Shown: positions 44,013-53,683, counted from the first letter of the stretch. The stretch is DNA of 64,000 nt from Anaerolineae bacterium (GCA_022824565.1 JAJDZQ010000159.1:1-64000), one strand, 5' to 3'. A program made the numbers and translations. The notes: generated by a model from the sequence alone, not told the origin.

Positions 44013-46487
44013 TCAATCGCCGCGGCTGATATCCAGGATAGAAGCGCGCCAGATATCTCGATTGTATTCGGCGATTGTGCGGTCGGACGAAAAGAAGCCC
44101 GAGCGCGCGGCATTCAGGATGGACATGGTCGTCCAGCGCTCTTCGTCCGCGAAAGCCGCCGCCACTTGTCGCTGGCAGTCGATATAACTGGCGAAGTCGG
44201 CGCAGAGCATGTATTCATCGTGATGCAGCAGCGAATCGACGATCGGCTGGAAGAGCCCGGTATCGCCATGCGAGAAGACGCCGCCGGCGATCCAGTCGAT
44301 GGCAGCGCGCAGGTCGGCATTGGTCTCATAGATGCCGCGCGGGTCATAGCCAGCTTGACGAACCGCCTGGACTTCTTCGGTGGTCATGCCGAAGAGGAAG
44401 AAGTTGTCCGCGCCGACTCGCTCGCGGATTTCGATATTTGCGCCATCCAGCGTACCGATCGTCATTGCCCCGTTGAGCGCGAACTTCATGTTGCCCGTGC
44501 CCGATGCTTCTTTGCCGGCCAGCGAAATCTGCTCGGATAGGTCGGCCGCTGGGTAAACAAGCTGCCCGCAGGTCACATTGAAATTGGGGATGAAGACGAC
44601 GCGCAGCCGCGTTGAACAGATCGGATCGCGATTGACGACATCCGCCACAGAATTGATCAGCTTGATAATCAGCTTTGCCATGTGATAGCCGGGCGCGGCT
44701 TTGGCTCCAAATACAAAGGTGGTCGGCGCGACATCGGCAGCGGCATCGCTCTTAAGCTGCTGATACAAATGAATGATGTGCAGCGTTTTCAGCAACTGCC
44801 GTTTGTATTCATGCAGGCGCTTGACCATCACATCAAACAGGGAGTCCAGGTCGATAGACAAGCCGAGCAACCCGCCGATCGTGTCGGCCAGTTGCGCTTT
44901 GTTGGCGCGTTTGATCGCCCGCCAGTCTGCGCGAAATTGCGGGTCATCGACGAAAGTTTCCAGCTGCGCCAGTTCCTCAAGGTTGGTCAGCCAGCCCGAG
45001 CCGATTCGCCCGCTGATGAGCTCAGCCAACTGCGGATTCGCCAACTTCATAAAGCGCCGCGGTGTCACGCCATTGGTCTTGTTGCCGAACTTGTGCGGGT
45101 ACATGGCGGCGAAATCGGGAAAAACCCGCGACTGCAGCAAGTCCGATTGCAATTGGGCGACGCCGTTCACACTGTAGCTGCCCACGCAGGCCAGGTTGGC
45201 CATGCGCACCTGTTTTTCTGCGCCTTCTTCGATGATGGACATCCGCTGTACGCGCCCCATGTCGTTGGGAAAAGTCATGCGCACATCTTCCAGAAAGCGA
45301 TGATTAATCTCGTAGATGATCTCCAGATGCCGCGGCAGGCAGTGCTCCATCAGCGAGGTGGGCCATTTCTCCAGCGCTTCGGGCAAGAGCGTATGCTGGG
45401 TGGCGGCGAATGTGCGCGTGCTGATGTTCCAGGCGCGTTCCCAATCCAGCCGGTATTCATCCACCAGCAGGCGCATGAATTCGGCGATGGCGATGACGGG
45501 ATGCGAATCATTGAGATGGATGACCGCCACATTGGGCAATTCTTCCCAGTCGGCATTCAGGATTCTGAAGCGCTTGATGATATTGTTGAGCGAGCAAGCC
45601 ACGAAGAAGTATTGCTGCTTCAGGCGCAATTCCTTGCCCTGCGGCGTGTTGTCGTTGGGATAAAGCACTTTGGTGACATTTTCGCTGCTGGTCTTTTGCT
45701 CGACAGCGCGCGAATAATCGCCAACATCAAAGAGCTGCAAGTCGAATTCCCGGGTGGCTCGCGCGCTCCACAGCCGCAGCATATTGACGGTCTTGGATTT
45801 GTAGCCCGGCACCAAAGTGTGATAGGGCTGTCCCATGATGGTCTGTGCGGGCTGCCAGCGGACGCGGTACTTGCCTTCGCTGTCGGTGTAGCTCTCTGTA
45901 TAACCGCCGAAGCCCACCTCGACCATGTCGTCGGGCTGGGGGAATTCCCAGGGATTGCCGTAATACAGCCATTCGTCCGGGCTTTCTACCTGCCAGCCAT
46001 CGCGGAAGGACTGGCGAAATATGCCATATTCATAGCGGATGCCATAGCCGACCGCCGGGATATTCAACGTCGCCAGCGAGTCCATAAAACAAGCCGAGAG
46101 ACGTCCCAGACCGCCATTGCCCAAGCCCGGTTCGATATCCAGCGCGATCAGCTCGTCGAGGTCAATTTCGTGTTGGCGCATCGTCGCGCGCGCCAATTGG
46201 TCGGTCTCTGTGTAGAGCAGGTTTTTTTCCAGCTGGGCGCCCAGCAGATATTCCGCAGACAGGTAATAGACAAACTTGGGGTTCTGGCGAAAATAGCAAT
46301 CTACATTCTGCTGCCAGTAATACATCATATAGTCCCGCACCGTGATCGACAGCGCCGTATACAGGTCATGCGCGGTGGCGGTATAAATGGCTTGTCCGCG
46401 CGTGTAATACAAGTTGTCCCGGAAGGCCTGGGCGAAGGCTTCTTGCGTGAGTGTCACGCCAGAAATGTTCTCGAAGTTCGCAATCAT
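44013..46487 (-). CDS. glgP: Glycogen/maltodextrin phosphorylase (GT35)
   Basis: 824 residues, the usual length for E. coli GlgP/MalP-type enzymes. It breaks alpha-1,4-glucans to glucose-1-phosphate with pyridoxal phosphate. The PLP-binding Lys is K668 in [20 protein letters not shown]; other marks are FGKTD-like [11 protein letters not shown] and [22 protein letters not shown] 46487 (MIANFENIS) is used; a longer frame to 46571 passes through a run of eight G and gives an atypical N-terminus. Divergent from the sulfatase gene. It may be the second phosphorylase, given the fragment at the left edge. Confidence 0.95.
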   Translation of the reverse strand: MIANFENISGVTLTQEAFAQAFRDNLYYTRGQAIYTATAHDLYTALSITVRDYMMYYWQQNVDCYFRQNPKFVYYLSAEYLLGAQLEKNLLYTETDQLARATMRQHEIDLDELIALDIEPGLGNGGLGRLSACFMDSLATLNIPAVGYGIRYEYGIFRQSFRDGWQVESPDEWLYYGNPWEFPQPDDMVEVGFGGYTESYTDSEGKYRVRWQPAQTIMGQPYHTLVPGYKSKTVNMLRLWSARATREFDLQLFDVGDYSRAVEQKTSSENVTKVLYPNDNTPQGKELRLKQQYFFVACSLNNIIKRFRILNADWEELPNVAVIHLNDSHPVIAIAEFMRLLVDEYRLDWERAWNISTRTFAATQHTLLPEALEKWPTSLMEHCLPRHLEIIYEINHRFLEDVRMTFPNDMGRVQRMSIIEEGAEKQVRMANLACVGSYSVNGVAQLQSDLLQSRVFPDFAAMYPHKFGNKTNGVTPRRFMKLANPQLAELISGRIGSGWLTNLEELAQLETFVDDPQFRADWRAIKRANKAQLADTIGGLLGLSIDLDSLFDVMVKRLHEYKRQLLKTLHIIHLYQQLKSDAAADVAPTTFVFGAKAAPGYHMAKLIIKLINSVADVVNRDPICSTRLRVVFIPNFNVTCGQLVYPAADLSEQISLAGKEASGTGNMKFALNGAMTIGTLDGANIEIRERVGADNFFLFGMTTEEVQAVRQAGYDPRGIYETNADLRAAIDWIAGGVFSHGDTGLFQPIVDSLLHHDEYMLCADFASYIDCQRQVAAAFADEERWTTMSILNAARSGFFSSDRTIAEYNRDIWRASILDISRGD

Positions 46488-46522
46488 GATCCCCCCCCAT
46501 GCGCGCGCCGGGTGAAATTTTG

Positions 46523-46580
46523 CCAATACTTCCCGGATGCGCGGGCTGCAATGTACACTTGGCCTGCGCACAATGATAAT
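46523..46580. promoter_or_regulatory. Putative divergent promoters between glgP and the sulfatase
   Basis: Plus strand: TGTACA (46552-46557), 17-bp spacer, GATAAT (46575-46580). Minus strand: TTGCAG (46551-46546), 17-bp spacer, TATTGG (46528-46523). Both are moderate matches. A run of eight C on the + strand (about 46491-46498) lies just upstream of the glgP ATG. Confidence 0.35.
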
Positions 46581-46651
46581 TGCGCGGCTGGCATCGCGCC
46601 AATTTTGCCCGGCGCTTTGTGTTTTCTGCGCTGGACGAGACGGGAAGCCAC

Positions 46652-48067
46652 ATGAAACGACCCAATATCCTCATACTCTACACCGACCAGCAACGTTGGG
46701 ATGCTTTGGGCGCGGCTGGCAACAGCGAGATCAAGACGCCGCACCTCGATGGGCTGGCGGCGCGCGGCACCCGATTTTCGCAGCATTTCGTGCAAAATCC
46801 CGTCTGCATGCCCAGCCGCATCAGCATGCTTTCTGGCCAGTATCCATCGACCCTGGGCATCACGCATATGGGCGTGCCTGTCCCCGAGAACATCGTCACC
46901 CTGCCGAGCCTGCTTGCGCAATACGGCTATCGCAGCGCCAATATCGGCAAGCTGCATTTTCTGCCCCATGCCAACCGCGACCACCGCCTGCCACATCCGC
47001 CTTATGGTTTCGACCATCTCGAGATCGCCGATGAGCCGGGCGTCTACGAAGATGCCTATCGCGCCTGGGTGCGCCGGCAGGCACCCGAGCAAATGGACGG
47101 CATCAGCGCAGGTATCCCGCCGGCCGCGCGCATCTGGCAGCAGACCATGGGCATAGAGGATGGCGTCGTGCATCGTGGCGATCCACAAGGCCGGCACGAC
47201 TTCGACCGCGGCATCCCTTTCGCCGCCGCCGACCACTTGACGCACAGCGCATTCGTCGGCGAACAAACAGCCGAATTCATCAAAGCGGCTGGCGACCAGC
47301 CTTTCCTGTGCATCGCGGGGTTCTATTCGCCGCACGCGCCCTGGATCGCGCCGCAAAAGTACCTAGACCTGTATGAGCCCGCAGCGCTGTCCCTGCCGCA
47401 GTTTCCGCCGCAAATCGACTGCCAGCGACCCAACGATGACAGTGCGCCATTCTCCGATGCGCAACTGCGGCGGGCGAAGCAAGGCTATTACGCCATGATC
47501 AGCGAAATGGATCAGGTTGTCGGATGCATCCTGGACGCGCTGGATGCGAGCGGCGCGCGCGAGAACACCATCATCGTTTTCACTTCCGATCACGGCGAGT
47601 GGCTGGGCGACCACCTGCGTTTTGGCAAGGGCTATCCTGCCGATGACGCCGTCAGTCGTGTGCCGCTGGTCATCGCCGCGCCAGGCGGGCAAGAATCACA
47701 AGAGCGCGGGGAAATCGTGGAAGCGGTGGACATTGTGCCGACTCTGCTGGAGCTGGCTGGCATCCAGATACCGCCTTTTCTGCAAGGGGAGAGTCTCGCG
47801 CCGCTGTTGGCTGGGGATGCACATAGAGACAAAGCCTCGGCGCTCACCGAAGGCGCGGGCTGGAAGAGCCTGCGCAGCGAAAAATATCGCTATCTGGTGC
47901 ATGCCGATGGCCGCGAGAACTTGTGGGACCTGCGTGAAGATCCAGGCGCCTATCATGATGTGGCGGGCAGCGCCGACTACCAAGCCGCCCTGGCCGAATG
48001 TCGGCAGCTGCTGCTGAGCCGCCTGCTGATGATGGAACGCCCCTTGCCGCGAGCATGGACTTATTGA
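46652..48067 (+). CDS. Sulfatase (type I, formylglycine-dependent), no signal peptide
   Basis: 471 residues. N-terminal [20 protein letters not shown] provides the first metal Asp; the formylglycine motif is CMPSR (C52) followed by [13 protein letters not shown], fitting C-x-P-x-R. Later [13 protein letters not shown] gives the second metal Asp and His. It hydrolyses sulfate esters after its Cys is converted by a formylglycine-generating enzyme, which is not in this window. No signal peptide, so it should act inside the cell on imported sulfated compounds, or it is exported by a non-classical route. The substrate is not determinable. Confidence 0.9.
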   Translation: MKRPNILILYTDQQRWDALGAAGNSEIKTPHLDGLAARGTRFSQHFVQNPVCMPSRISMLSGQYPSTLGITHMGVPVPENIVTLPSLLAQYGYRSANIGKLHFLPHANRDHRLPHPPYGFDHLEIADEPGVYEDAYRAWVRRQAPEQMDGISAGIPPAARIWQQTMGIEDGVVHRGDPQGRHDFDRGIPFAAADHLTHSAFVGEQTAEFIKAAGDQPFLCIAGFYSPHAPWIAPQKYLDLYEPAALSLPQFPPQIDCQRPNDDSAPFSDAQLRRAKQGYYAMISEMDQVVGCILDALDASGARENTIIVFTSDHGEWLGDHLRFGKGYPADDAVSRVPLVIAAPGGQESQERGEIVEAVDIVPTLLELAGIQIPPFLQGESLAPLLAGDAHRDKASALTEGAGWKSLRSEKYRYLVHADGRENLWDLREDPGAYHDVAGSADYQAALAECRQLLLSRLLMMERPLPRAWTY

Positions 48068-48086
48068 CTAGCGGCCCACGAGCGGC

Positions 48087-49007
48087 TTATACAAAAGGAT
48101 AGTCCACTGCGGCGAAGTCGGCGATCCGGCTCCAGAGCTGCTCTACTGCGCTGATGTCGTCGGCATTCAGGCTGAGCTTCTGTGGGTCGCGCGCGAATGG
48201 CGATGTCAGCACGCCGCGCCGCCACAAAACGAACTTGTGCAAAGAGACGCCATAGACCATGGCATAGTTCAATAGCGGCAAGAGCAGGAAGTGGATGCGC
48301 TCGGCTTCGGCAATTTCGCCCGCGCGGTACAAATCGACAATCTTCACTTGCACATCGACAAAGCCGCCAGCCGGCATATTCCCGCAGGCACCGCGCCGCA
48401 GTTCGTCTATCAGATAAATGCCATTGACGCCGCCAAAGACGCCCCGACAATGCCCGGCGTCCAACGCGATGATCTCGCTGATATGTTGCAAGATCGGCAC
48501 AGTCTCTTCTTTGATGTATTGGATGCCGGCTTCCAGCGCCAGCAGTTCACACAACTCGCCTGGCGACAGAGGCGAGCCGATTGGGGCCGGCGCATTCTGA
48601 ATGATCAGCGGCCGATCGAACTTCGCCAACTGCCGATAGTATTCACGGACTGCGGACTTGTTGGCTTTGCGCAGGTAGGGCGGCATGGCCATCAGCGCGC
48701 TAACGCCGCAATCGGCTGCCTGTTGGGCGAATTCCTGTGCCGAGCGCAGAGTTACGCCTTGCACGCCGGCCACCAGCGGGATGCGTCCCGAAGTTTGTCT
48801 GGCGGCGAACTCGACCACGGAGCGACGTTCGGCATCACTGAGCGTGAAGAACTCGCTGGCCAGCGCCGGCACAACCAGCCCATGTACGCCGACCGCAACG
48901 CAAAACTCAATCTGCCGGGCGAAACTGTCCCAGTCGATCTCGCCTTGGTCGGTGAAAGGCGTCTGCAAGATTTGGTAAATGCCAGCCAGCTTTGCTGTCG
49001 TGTCCAT
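48087..49007 (-). CDS. DapA/dihydrodipicolinate-synthase family lyase with altered active site
   Basis: 306 residues, TIM-barrel class I aldolase. The Schiff-base Lys is K166 in YIKEE. The Tyr that relays protons in DapA is replaced by Gln (Q137, IIQNAP), and the T-T pair (usual GTTGE) reads ALASE. It is therefore unlikely to make dihydrodipicolinate. Related subfamilies cleave or dehydrate 2-keto-3-deoxy sugar acids. It is divergent from an enolase-superfamily dehydratase, supporting a sugar-acid pathway. It ends 20 bp from the sulfatase stop. Confidence 0.75.
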   Translation of the reverse strand: MDTTAKLAGIYQILQTPFTDQGEIDWDSFARQIEFCVAVGVHGLVVPALASEFFTLSDAERRSVVEFAARQTSGRIPLVAGVQGVTLRSAQEFAQQAADCGVSALMAMPPYLRKANKSAVREYYRQLAKFDRPLIIQNAPAPIGSPLSPGELCELLALEAGIQYIKEETVPILQHISEIIALDAGHCRGVFGGVNGIYLIDELRRGACGNMPAGGFVDVQVKIVDLYRAGEIAEAERIHFLLLPLLNYAMVYGVSLHKFVLWRRGVLTSPFARDPQKLSLNADDISAVEQLWSRIADFAAVDYPFV

Positions 49008-49019
49008 AGCGCCTCTTCG

Positions 49020-49048
49020 TTGCGTCTGTTTTGTCCACCCTCTACAAT
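49020..49048 (+). promoter_or_regulatory. Sigma70-type promoter of the enolase-superfamily gene
   Basis: TTGCGT (49020-49025), 17-bp spacer, TACAAT (49043-49048), in the divergent gap between the two catabolic genes. Confidence 0.5.
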
Positions 49049-49053
49049 ATAGA

Positions 49054-49066
49054 CTGCATCATGCAG
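49054..49066. promoter_or_regulatory. Palindromic operator-like site CTGCATCATGCAG
   Basis: A 13-bp palindrome (CTGCA-TCA-TGCAG) lies at the predicted transcription start of the rightward promoter and in the shared divergent region. A repressor site is plausible; no regulator gene is adjacent. Confidence 0.35.
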
Positions 49067-49111
49067 CCGCGCCACTTGTAGAAATCAACCCGAAGCTTGA
49101 GGAAGCAGCCA

Positions 49112-50266
49112 ATGCGCATCACGCATGTCGAAGCCATCCCTGTGCGTATCAAACGCGAAGAAGCCTATTTGGGCGCTGTGCCAAAAAACGCCGACGAGCG
49201 AGCGTATTTTCTGCGTCCACCGTATCGCGCGCTCTATTCTCGCTACCTCGAAACGGCTTTCGTCAAAATCAGCACCGACGAAGGCGCATTCGGTTGGGGA
49301 GAGGCTCTGGCGCCGGTTGCCCCGGAAGTCGTCTGCGTCATCGTCGAGCAGTTGCTTGCGCCGGCGCTGCTGCATCGTGACCCGCTGGATGGCAATGTGT
49401 TGTGGAATGTCATGTACGACCTGATGCGCGAGCGCGGCTACTATGGTGGATTCATGCTCGATGCCATCAGCGCTTGTGATACGGCATTGTGGGATCTTCG
49501 TGGAAAAATCCTGGGGCAGCCCGTGTATCAATTGCTGGGTGGCGCCTTTCACGAGCGAGTGCCCTGCTATGTTTCGGGATTGCCGCGTCCGACTCCCGCA
49601 GAACGGGTCGAGCTGGCGCTGAACTATGTGGACGAGGGCTTCAACGCATTCAAGCTGGCAGCTGGTCACGGCGTGCGTGCGGATGCGGTTAGTGTCGGTG
49701 CCTTGCGCGATGCCCTCGGTGACGAGGCTGTTTTGCTGCTGGATGCGCATTGGGTCTATGCGCTGGATGACGCCATCCAACTGGGGCAGGCGCTGGCCCG
49801 GCTGGGCGTCGGCTTCTTCGAAGCGCCCATCAACCCCGAAGACATAGACGCGCATGCGCAACTTTCGGCAGCGGTGCCGGTGCCGATCGCTCATGGCGAG
49901 ACCGAACGCACGCGCTATCAATTTCGACCCTGGCTAGAAAAAGACGCCGCGCAAATCTTGCAGCCAGATGTCGGGCGAGCTGGCATCAGCGAAGTTATCA
50001 AAATCGCCAGTATGGCCGAGGCTTTCAACACGCGTGTCGCGCCGCATCTGAGCGTTGGTTTGGGCATCTGCATCGCCGCGACCATCCATGCCGCAGCGGC
50101 TATTCCCAATTTGTACCTGCTGGAATATCAGCCGCCGGTCTTTGCAGCCGCCAACCTGCTGCTGGAAACGCCCTTGACCTGTGCGTCTGGTTTCTATGAC
50201 CTGCCGACTGGTGGGGGGCTGGGCGTGGCGCTGGACGAGCGAAAAGTGCGCGAATTGCAGGCTTGA
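49112..50266 (+). CDS. Enolase-superfamily (mandelate racemase/muconate lactonizing) dehydratase or racemase
   Basis: 384 residues. Metal ligands fit D211 (LLLDAHW), E237 (FFEAPIN) and E263 (HGETER). A His-Asp catalytic pair is visible as H312 (APHLSVG) and D286 (QPDVGRA), as in the mandelate racemase subgroup. On the second strand the usual K-x-K reads K181-L-A, with only one Lys. Most such enzymes dehydrate sugar acids (gluconate, galactonate, arabinonate). GAGGAAG lies 6 bp before ATG 49112; TTG 49097 is an alternative. Together with the DapA-like lyase it could form a sugar-acid to 2-keto-3-deoxy acid to lyase route. Confidence 0.8.
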   Translation: MRITHVEAIPVRIKREEAYLGAVPKNADERAYFLRPPYRALYSRYLETAFVKISTDEGAFGWGEALAPVAPEVVCVIVEQLLAPALLHRDPLDGNVLWNVMYDLMRERGYYGGFMLDAISACDTALWDLRGKILGQPVYQLLGGAFHERVPCYVSGLPRPTPAERVELALNYVDEGFNAFKLAAGHGVRADAVSVGALRDALGDEAVLLLDAHWVYALDDAIQLGQALARLGVGFFEAPINPEDIDAHAQLSAAVPVPIAHGETERTRYQFRPWLEKDAAQILQPDVGRAGISEVIKIASMAEAFNTRVAPHLSVGLGICIAATIHAAAAIPNLYLLEYQPPVFAAANLLLETPLTCASGFYDLPTGGGLGVALDERKVRELQA

Positions 50267-50321
50267 CTTCGCCCTGTCTCGACGAGAGGGGCAAGGCAAG
50301 GCAATCGCAAAAAAATGACTA

Positions 50322-50542
50322 TTTGCCACAGAGGCACAGAGGCACAGAAGGTATTCCAATAAAGTGATGCAACAGCATGATGAAACGTCGTAGGGGCAAG
50401 GCGCAGACTCGTCCACTGGACCAACGGCGACATTGCGGGCGAGTCATCGCTTCGCCCCTACAGAATGCGAAGTAAATCGGCGTTGCCCGTTTGTCGCAAG
50501 ACTTTCTCTGTGCTCTCTGTGTGCTCTGTGCTCTCTGTGTTG
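50322..50542 (-). repeat. CACAGAG-type interspersed repeat with nested hairpin element
   Basis: Minus orientation. One end is TTTGCCACAGAGGCACAG (from 50322), the other a run of CACAGAG units (50505-50542). Inside it, 50390-50461 is a separate 72-bp imperfect palindrome: GTAGGGGC ... GACTCG at one side and CGAGTC ... GCCCCTAC at the other. No coding potential was seen in the gap 50267-50568. Confidence 0.75.
50390..50461. repeat. Nested long hairpin (GTAGGGGC/GCCCCTAC ends)
   Basis: Outer arms GTAGGGGC (50390-50397) and GCCCCTAC (50454-50461), inner arms GACTCGTCC and GGGCGAGTC. It resembles a MITE or transcript-folding element inserted in the repeat. Confidence 0.6.
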
Positions 50543-50568
50543 CGTTTTGTTTCGATTGCCTTGGCGGT

Positions 50569-51381
50569 CTAACCCGGGGCGAGCGGCGCTTTTGGACGGA
50601 CGATTTGCAAGCGCTCTGGCGTCAACCGAGCCGCCAATTCATCGGAAACGCGGTAGCCGTGGCGGAAGTTGCCCCAGCTGGGTCCATAGCGAAAGACGAT
50701 GATGCGCCGTTCGCCAGGATTAACGCGCTTGGCAGAGCCATGCGCCAGGCAATCCACAAAAAGAAGGGCATCGCCGGCTTGCATGCGCAGCTCCACCGCG
50801 CCCTCAACCTGGTCGACATAGGGCTGCTCGCTGTGCATTTGGTGTTTGGTTGCGTCTGGATGCGCGAAGTTGGATTTGTGGCTGCCGGGGATGATCATGG
50901 TTGCGCCATCGCCCTCGCCAATATCGGTCAGCGCCATCAGCACATTGATCTGGCCGCAGTGGAAGCCGCCGTTGTAATAGCGGAATTGCGTGCGCTTGGT
51001 GCCTTCATGCCCGCCGCTGTGCAAGCCGATCGCCTGTCCAGGCCCGCGTATGCTGGCGAAGCACTCATCGATGAAAAGCGGTCCATGATTGTAGTCGAAT
51101 GTGCCCGCGCCGCCGACGAATGTCTTGACCTTGTCGATCCAGGCTGGATGGTCGATGAGCTGCTCGAAAGCTGCGCCGCCTTCATAGATCTGTTGCAAGT
51201 TCAGCCCTTCATCATCGCCATAGGTATGTCCGTGCACATAGCCGTTCCACTCACCTGGCGACATGGGCAGCAGCGCGTCGATGCCCGCATTCAGTTTGCG
51301 CAGCTCGCCTGCCGAAAGCGCGTCCTTCAACAGCAGATAGCCGCGCAGGTCGAAGAAATATGTCTCGCGTTCGCTGACCAT
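50569..51381 (-). CDS. PhyH-family protein with HxG in place of HxD
   Basis: 270 residues of the phytanoyl-CoA dioxygenase (PhyH) superfamily: FFDLRGYLLLKDALS at the N-terminus, GATMIIPGSHKSNFAHP near 159, and the distal His in CLAHGSAKR (H214) with the 2-oxoglutarate Arg nearby (ERR). The usual first iron motif H-x-D is replaced by H121-S-G in IGLHSGGHE. This loses the carboxylate ligand, as in Fe/2-oxoglutarate halogenases, unless another acid substitutes. It is the last gene of the nine-gene unit. I infer a cytoplasmic oxygenase-like enzyme; hydroxylation is not assured. Confidence 0.75.
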   Translation of the reverse strand: MVSERETYFFDLRGYLLLKDALSAGELRKLNAGIDALLPMSPGEWNGYVHGHTYGDDEGLNLQQIYEGGAAFEQLIDHPAWIDKVKTFVGGAGTFDYNHGPLFIDECFASIRGPGQAIGLHSGGHEGTKRTQFRYYNGGFHCGQINVLMALTDIGEGDGATMIIPGSHKSNFAHPDATKHQMHSEQPYVDQVEGAVELRMQAGDALLFVDCLAHGSAKRVNPGERRIIVFRYGPSWGNFRHGYRVSDELAARLTPERLQIVRPKAPLAPG

Positions 51382-51394
51382 AGCCTATCCCCCG

Positions 51395-53683
51395 TCAGGC
51401 ATAGCAGTGCAGGCCGAAGATGGCGGCCGGCGCTTCGCCCTGCATCTCCAGCACTTCGACACGCAGTTGGTCGGTTTCGACAGGTTCGTCAAAGCGGATC
51501 TGGTTGATGGTCTGGTGATTGTCCGTGACTTCCGCGAAGACCCGGCCATTGCCATCGCCCAGCCGATAATGCTTGACCGTGAAGGGCATGACCGACTCGG
51601 GGTGCCCGCGCAGGCTGGTCTCCATGGCGTGGTCGAAGTCGCTATCAAACATGACCGTAACCTGGCCGATGCTCTGCGGAACTGTCCAGTGGATATCCAG
51701 CTTGGGCGCGGGATCGTCTGGTTCTGCCACCCAGGCATTCACCGCCGATGTGGGGCGGGCCAAGCCATTGCCGATATTCTGCGCATCGAAGCCATTGATC
51801 GGCTGCGAGAATGCCATGGCGAAATTGTGCCCGGCCGGGCGACGCAGCGGCGTCCAAAACTCAAATGCCTGCACGCCGATATCTTGTTGGGGCAACTGCG
51901 ACCGCCAATATTGCAGCGCCAGCAAGCCAGTAATGCGCTGCTCGCTCAAGTGCAGCTGCACTAACGGGTTCGCCATGACACAGACGAAGGCATAGCGCGC
52001 ATCGTCGAGCAATTGCGAGAAGCCCAATTTCACCGCCTGATTATCACCCGCCGGCAGCTCTATCCGCAGCTTCTGCAACGTGATATCGGGCGTGTAATTG
52101 TCGCGCCGCGAGCTGATGCGCAGCTGCACATCCAGGGTTGTCGCTTCGTCCGCGTCCACCCAGATGGTCATATCTGGCACGCGTCCGCGCTGCAAAGGCA
52201 GCATCTGCGCATAGGGTCGCTCCAGACGGCGTCGCGGTCCATCATCCGGGAGCTCATCCAGGCAGAGCTTGCTGGAAGCGCGAATGTCCGCTGTTTTGAC
52301 CAGATCCTCACCGTCTTCGAGCTTGAATTGCGGGATGAATTGCCCGACGCGCTGCAAATCTCGTTGCAGCAATTCGATGCGCCCGGGCTGGGCGATATCC
52401 CGTGGCAGCAGACCATGCTGAAGGCAATGCGCCGCGGCCATGCCCACCGACTGCGCCGCCGATGCCAGGGTCAGCATCACGCGCGTTGAACCAAATGCCA
52501 CATGCGATGCGCTCATGATGCGCCCGGCGATGAACAAGTTGCGGATATTCTTGCTGTATTGCGTGCGGTAGGGCACTTGATACACGCCCTTGGCATGCCA
52601 TTGGTCGCAGCCGGGCCGCTCGCTGAAGACGCCATCAGCCGGGTGCAGGTCGATCGACCAGCCACCAAATGAGATGGCGTCATAATGATGCCGCTGCTCG
52701 ATGATATCCTGCTGGATCATCATGGTATCGCCTTCGAAGCGCCGGCTTTCGCGCTTGCCAGGGATCTGCCCGACCCATTCCAGGGTCAAGGTCTCGGCAT
52801 CGGGGAACTTGCCCGAATTCTTGATGTAATTCCAAACGCCATAAACGACCTTCCACAGCTGCCATTTGATGGTTTCGGTTTCGTGCACGGTGTCCAGCCG
52901 CCCGCCATATTCGATCCACCACAGCCGACAGCCATCGGTGGCGGTGTTGAAGCTGCGGAAGCGCGGGATCTGCGTGATGTCTTCCAGCGCATAACTGGGC
53001 GGCACAAACTTGACAGGCACGCCGATATCTTTGCTGTAGAAGTAAATGGAATGCCCCAGCAAATAGCCATATTCTTCGCTGGGCGCGAACTTTTCGCCGA
53101 ATTCATCGCTGGCTTCTGCGCCCATGCGGAAAGCTGCGCCCGCCTGAAAAGCCACGATGCCATCGCCCGATGCATCGCAGAATAGCGGCGCGTACAGCTC
53201 GTATTGGGTGGAGTTCTGGCTGCAAAATGCGGTGACCGACTCGATCGTCTCGCCATCGCTCTTTGCCACATGGAAAGCGGCTGTATTCAGCAGCAGTGTG
53301 AGATTCGGCTCTTCAACGACTTTTTCCAGCAAAATGGTGTCGAAGAGCAAGCTGTTGCCTTCGCGATTGCGATACATATTTTCGACCAGCAGTTCGTCGA
53401 TGACGCCGCCTTCGCGCGCCCAGCGATTGTTGTTGTTCATGTGCGAGGTCGCGCCCAAAGCCCACAGACGCACTTCGCTGCTGGCATTGCCGCCTAGCAC
53501 GGGACGGTCTTGCACCAGCACGACCTTGCTGCCGGCTCGGGCTGCTGTGATAGCCGCGCAAGTGCCGGCCAGCCCGCCACCCACGATGACCAGGTCGCTG
53601 TCGATGCGGACTGTCTTGGGCGAGCGCGCCTCTGCCGAGAAAGGCTCACTTAGCATTCTTGGTATCTGGTTGTCTTGTTTCAT
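51395..53683 (-). CDS. FAD-dependent oxidoreductase with C-terminal beta-sandwich (discoidin-like) domain
   Basis: 762 residues. The dinucleotide motif VIVGGGLAGTCAAITAARAG (residues 33-52) and a following acidic strand end (VLVQDRPVLGGNAS) define an FAD_oxidored-type (Pfam PF12831) enzyme. A second FAD-contact segment reads RNLFIAGRIMSASHVA, near 390. Residues about 480-760 form two beta-rich regions; the last (IHWTVPQSIGQVTVMF ... QIRFDEPVETDQLRVEVLE) resembles an F5/8-type carbohydrate-binding fold. No signal peptide. It probably oxidises a sugar-like or carbohydrate-linked substrate. It starts inside the stop of the upstream sulfatase (4-bp overlap). Confidence 0.82.
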   Translation of the reverse strand: MKQDNQIPRMLSEPFSAEARSPKTVRIDSDLVIVGGGLAGTCAAITAARAGSKVVLVQDRPVLGGNASSEVRLWALGATSHMNNNNRWAREGGVIDELLVENMYRNREGNSLLFDTILLEKVVEEPNLTLLLNTAAFHVAKSDGETIESVTAFCSQNSTQYELYAPLFCDASGDGIVAFQAGAAFRMGAEASDEFGEKFAPSEEYGYLLGHSIYFYSKDIGVPVKFVPPSYALEDITQIPRFRSFNTATDGCRLWWIEYGGRLDTVHETETIKWQLWKVVYGVWNYIKNSGKFPDAETLTLEWVGQIPGKRESRRFEGDTMMIQQDIIEQRHHYDAISFGGWSIDLHPADGVFSERPGCDQWHAKGVYQVPYRTQYSKNIRNLFIAGRIMSASHVAFGSTRVMLTLASAAQSVGMAAAHCLQHGLLPRDIAQPGRIELLQRDLQRVGQFIPQFKLEDGEDLVKTADIRASSKLCLDELPDDGPRRRLERPYAQMLPLQRGRVPDMTIWVDADEATTLDVQLRISSRRDNYTPDITLQKLRIELPAGDNQAVKLGFSQLLDDARYAFVCVMANPLVQLHLSEQRITGLLALQYWRSQLPQQDIGVQAFEFWTPLRRPAGHNFAMAFSQPINGFDAQNIGNGLARPTSAVNAWVAEPDDPAPKLDIHWTVPQSIGQVTVMFDSDFDHAMETSLRGHPESVMPFTVKHYRLGDGNGRVFAEVTDNHQTINQIRFDEPVETDQLRVEVLEMQGEAPAAIFGLHCYA

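Noticed and set aside
44682-46655. 657-codon + strand frame opposite glgP
   Set aside because: It mirrors the codon bias of glgP, which has complete catalytic motifs.
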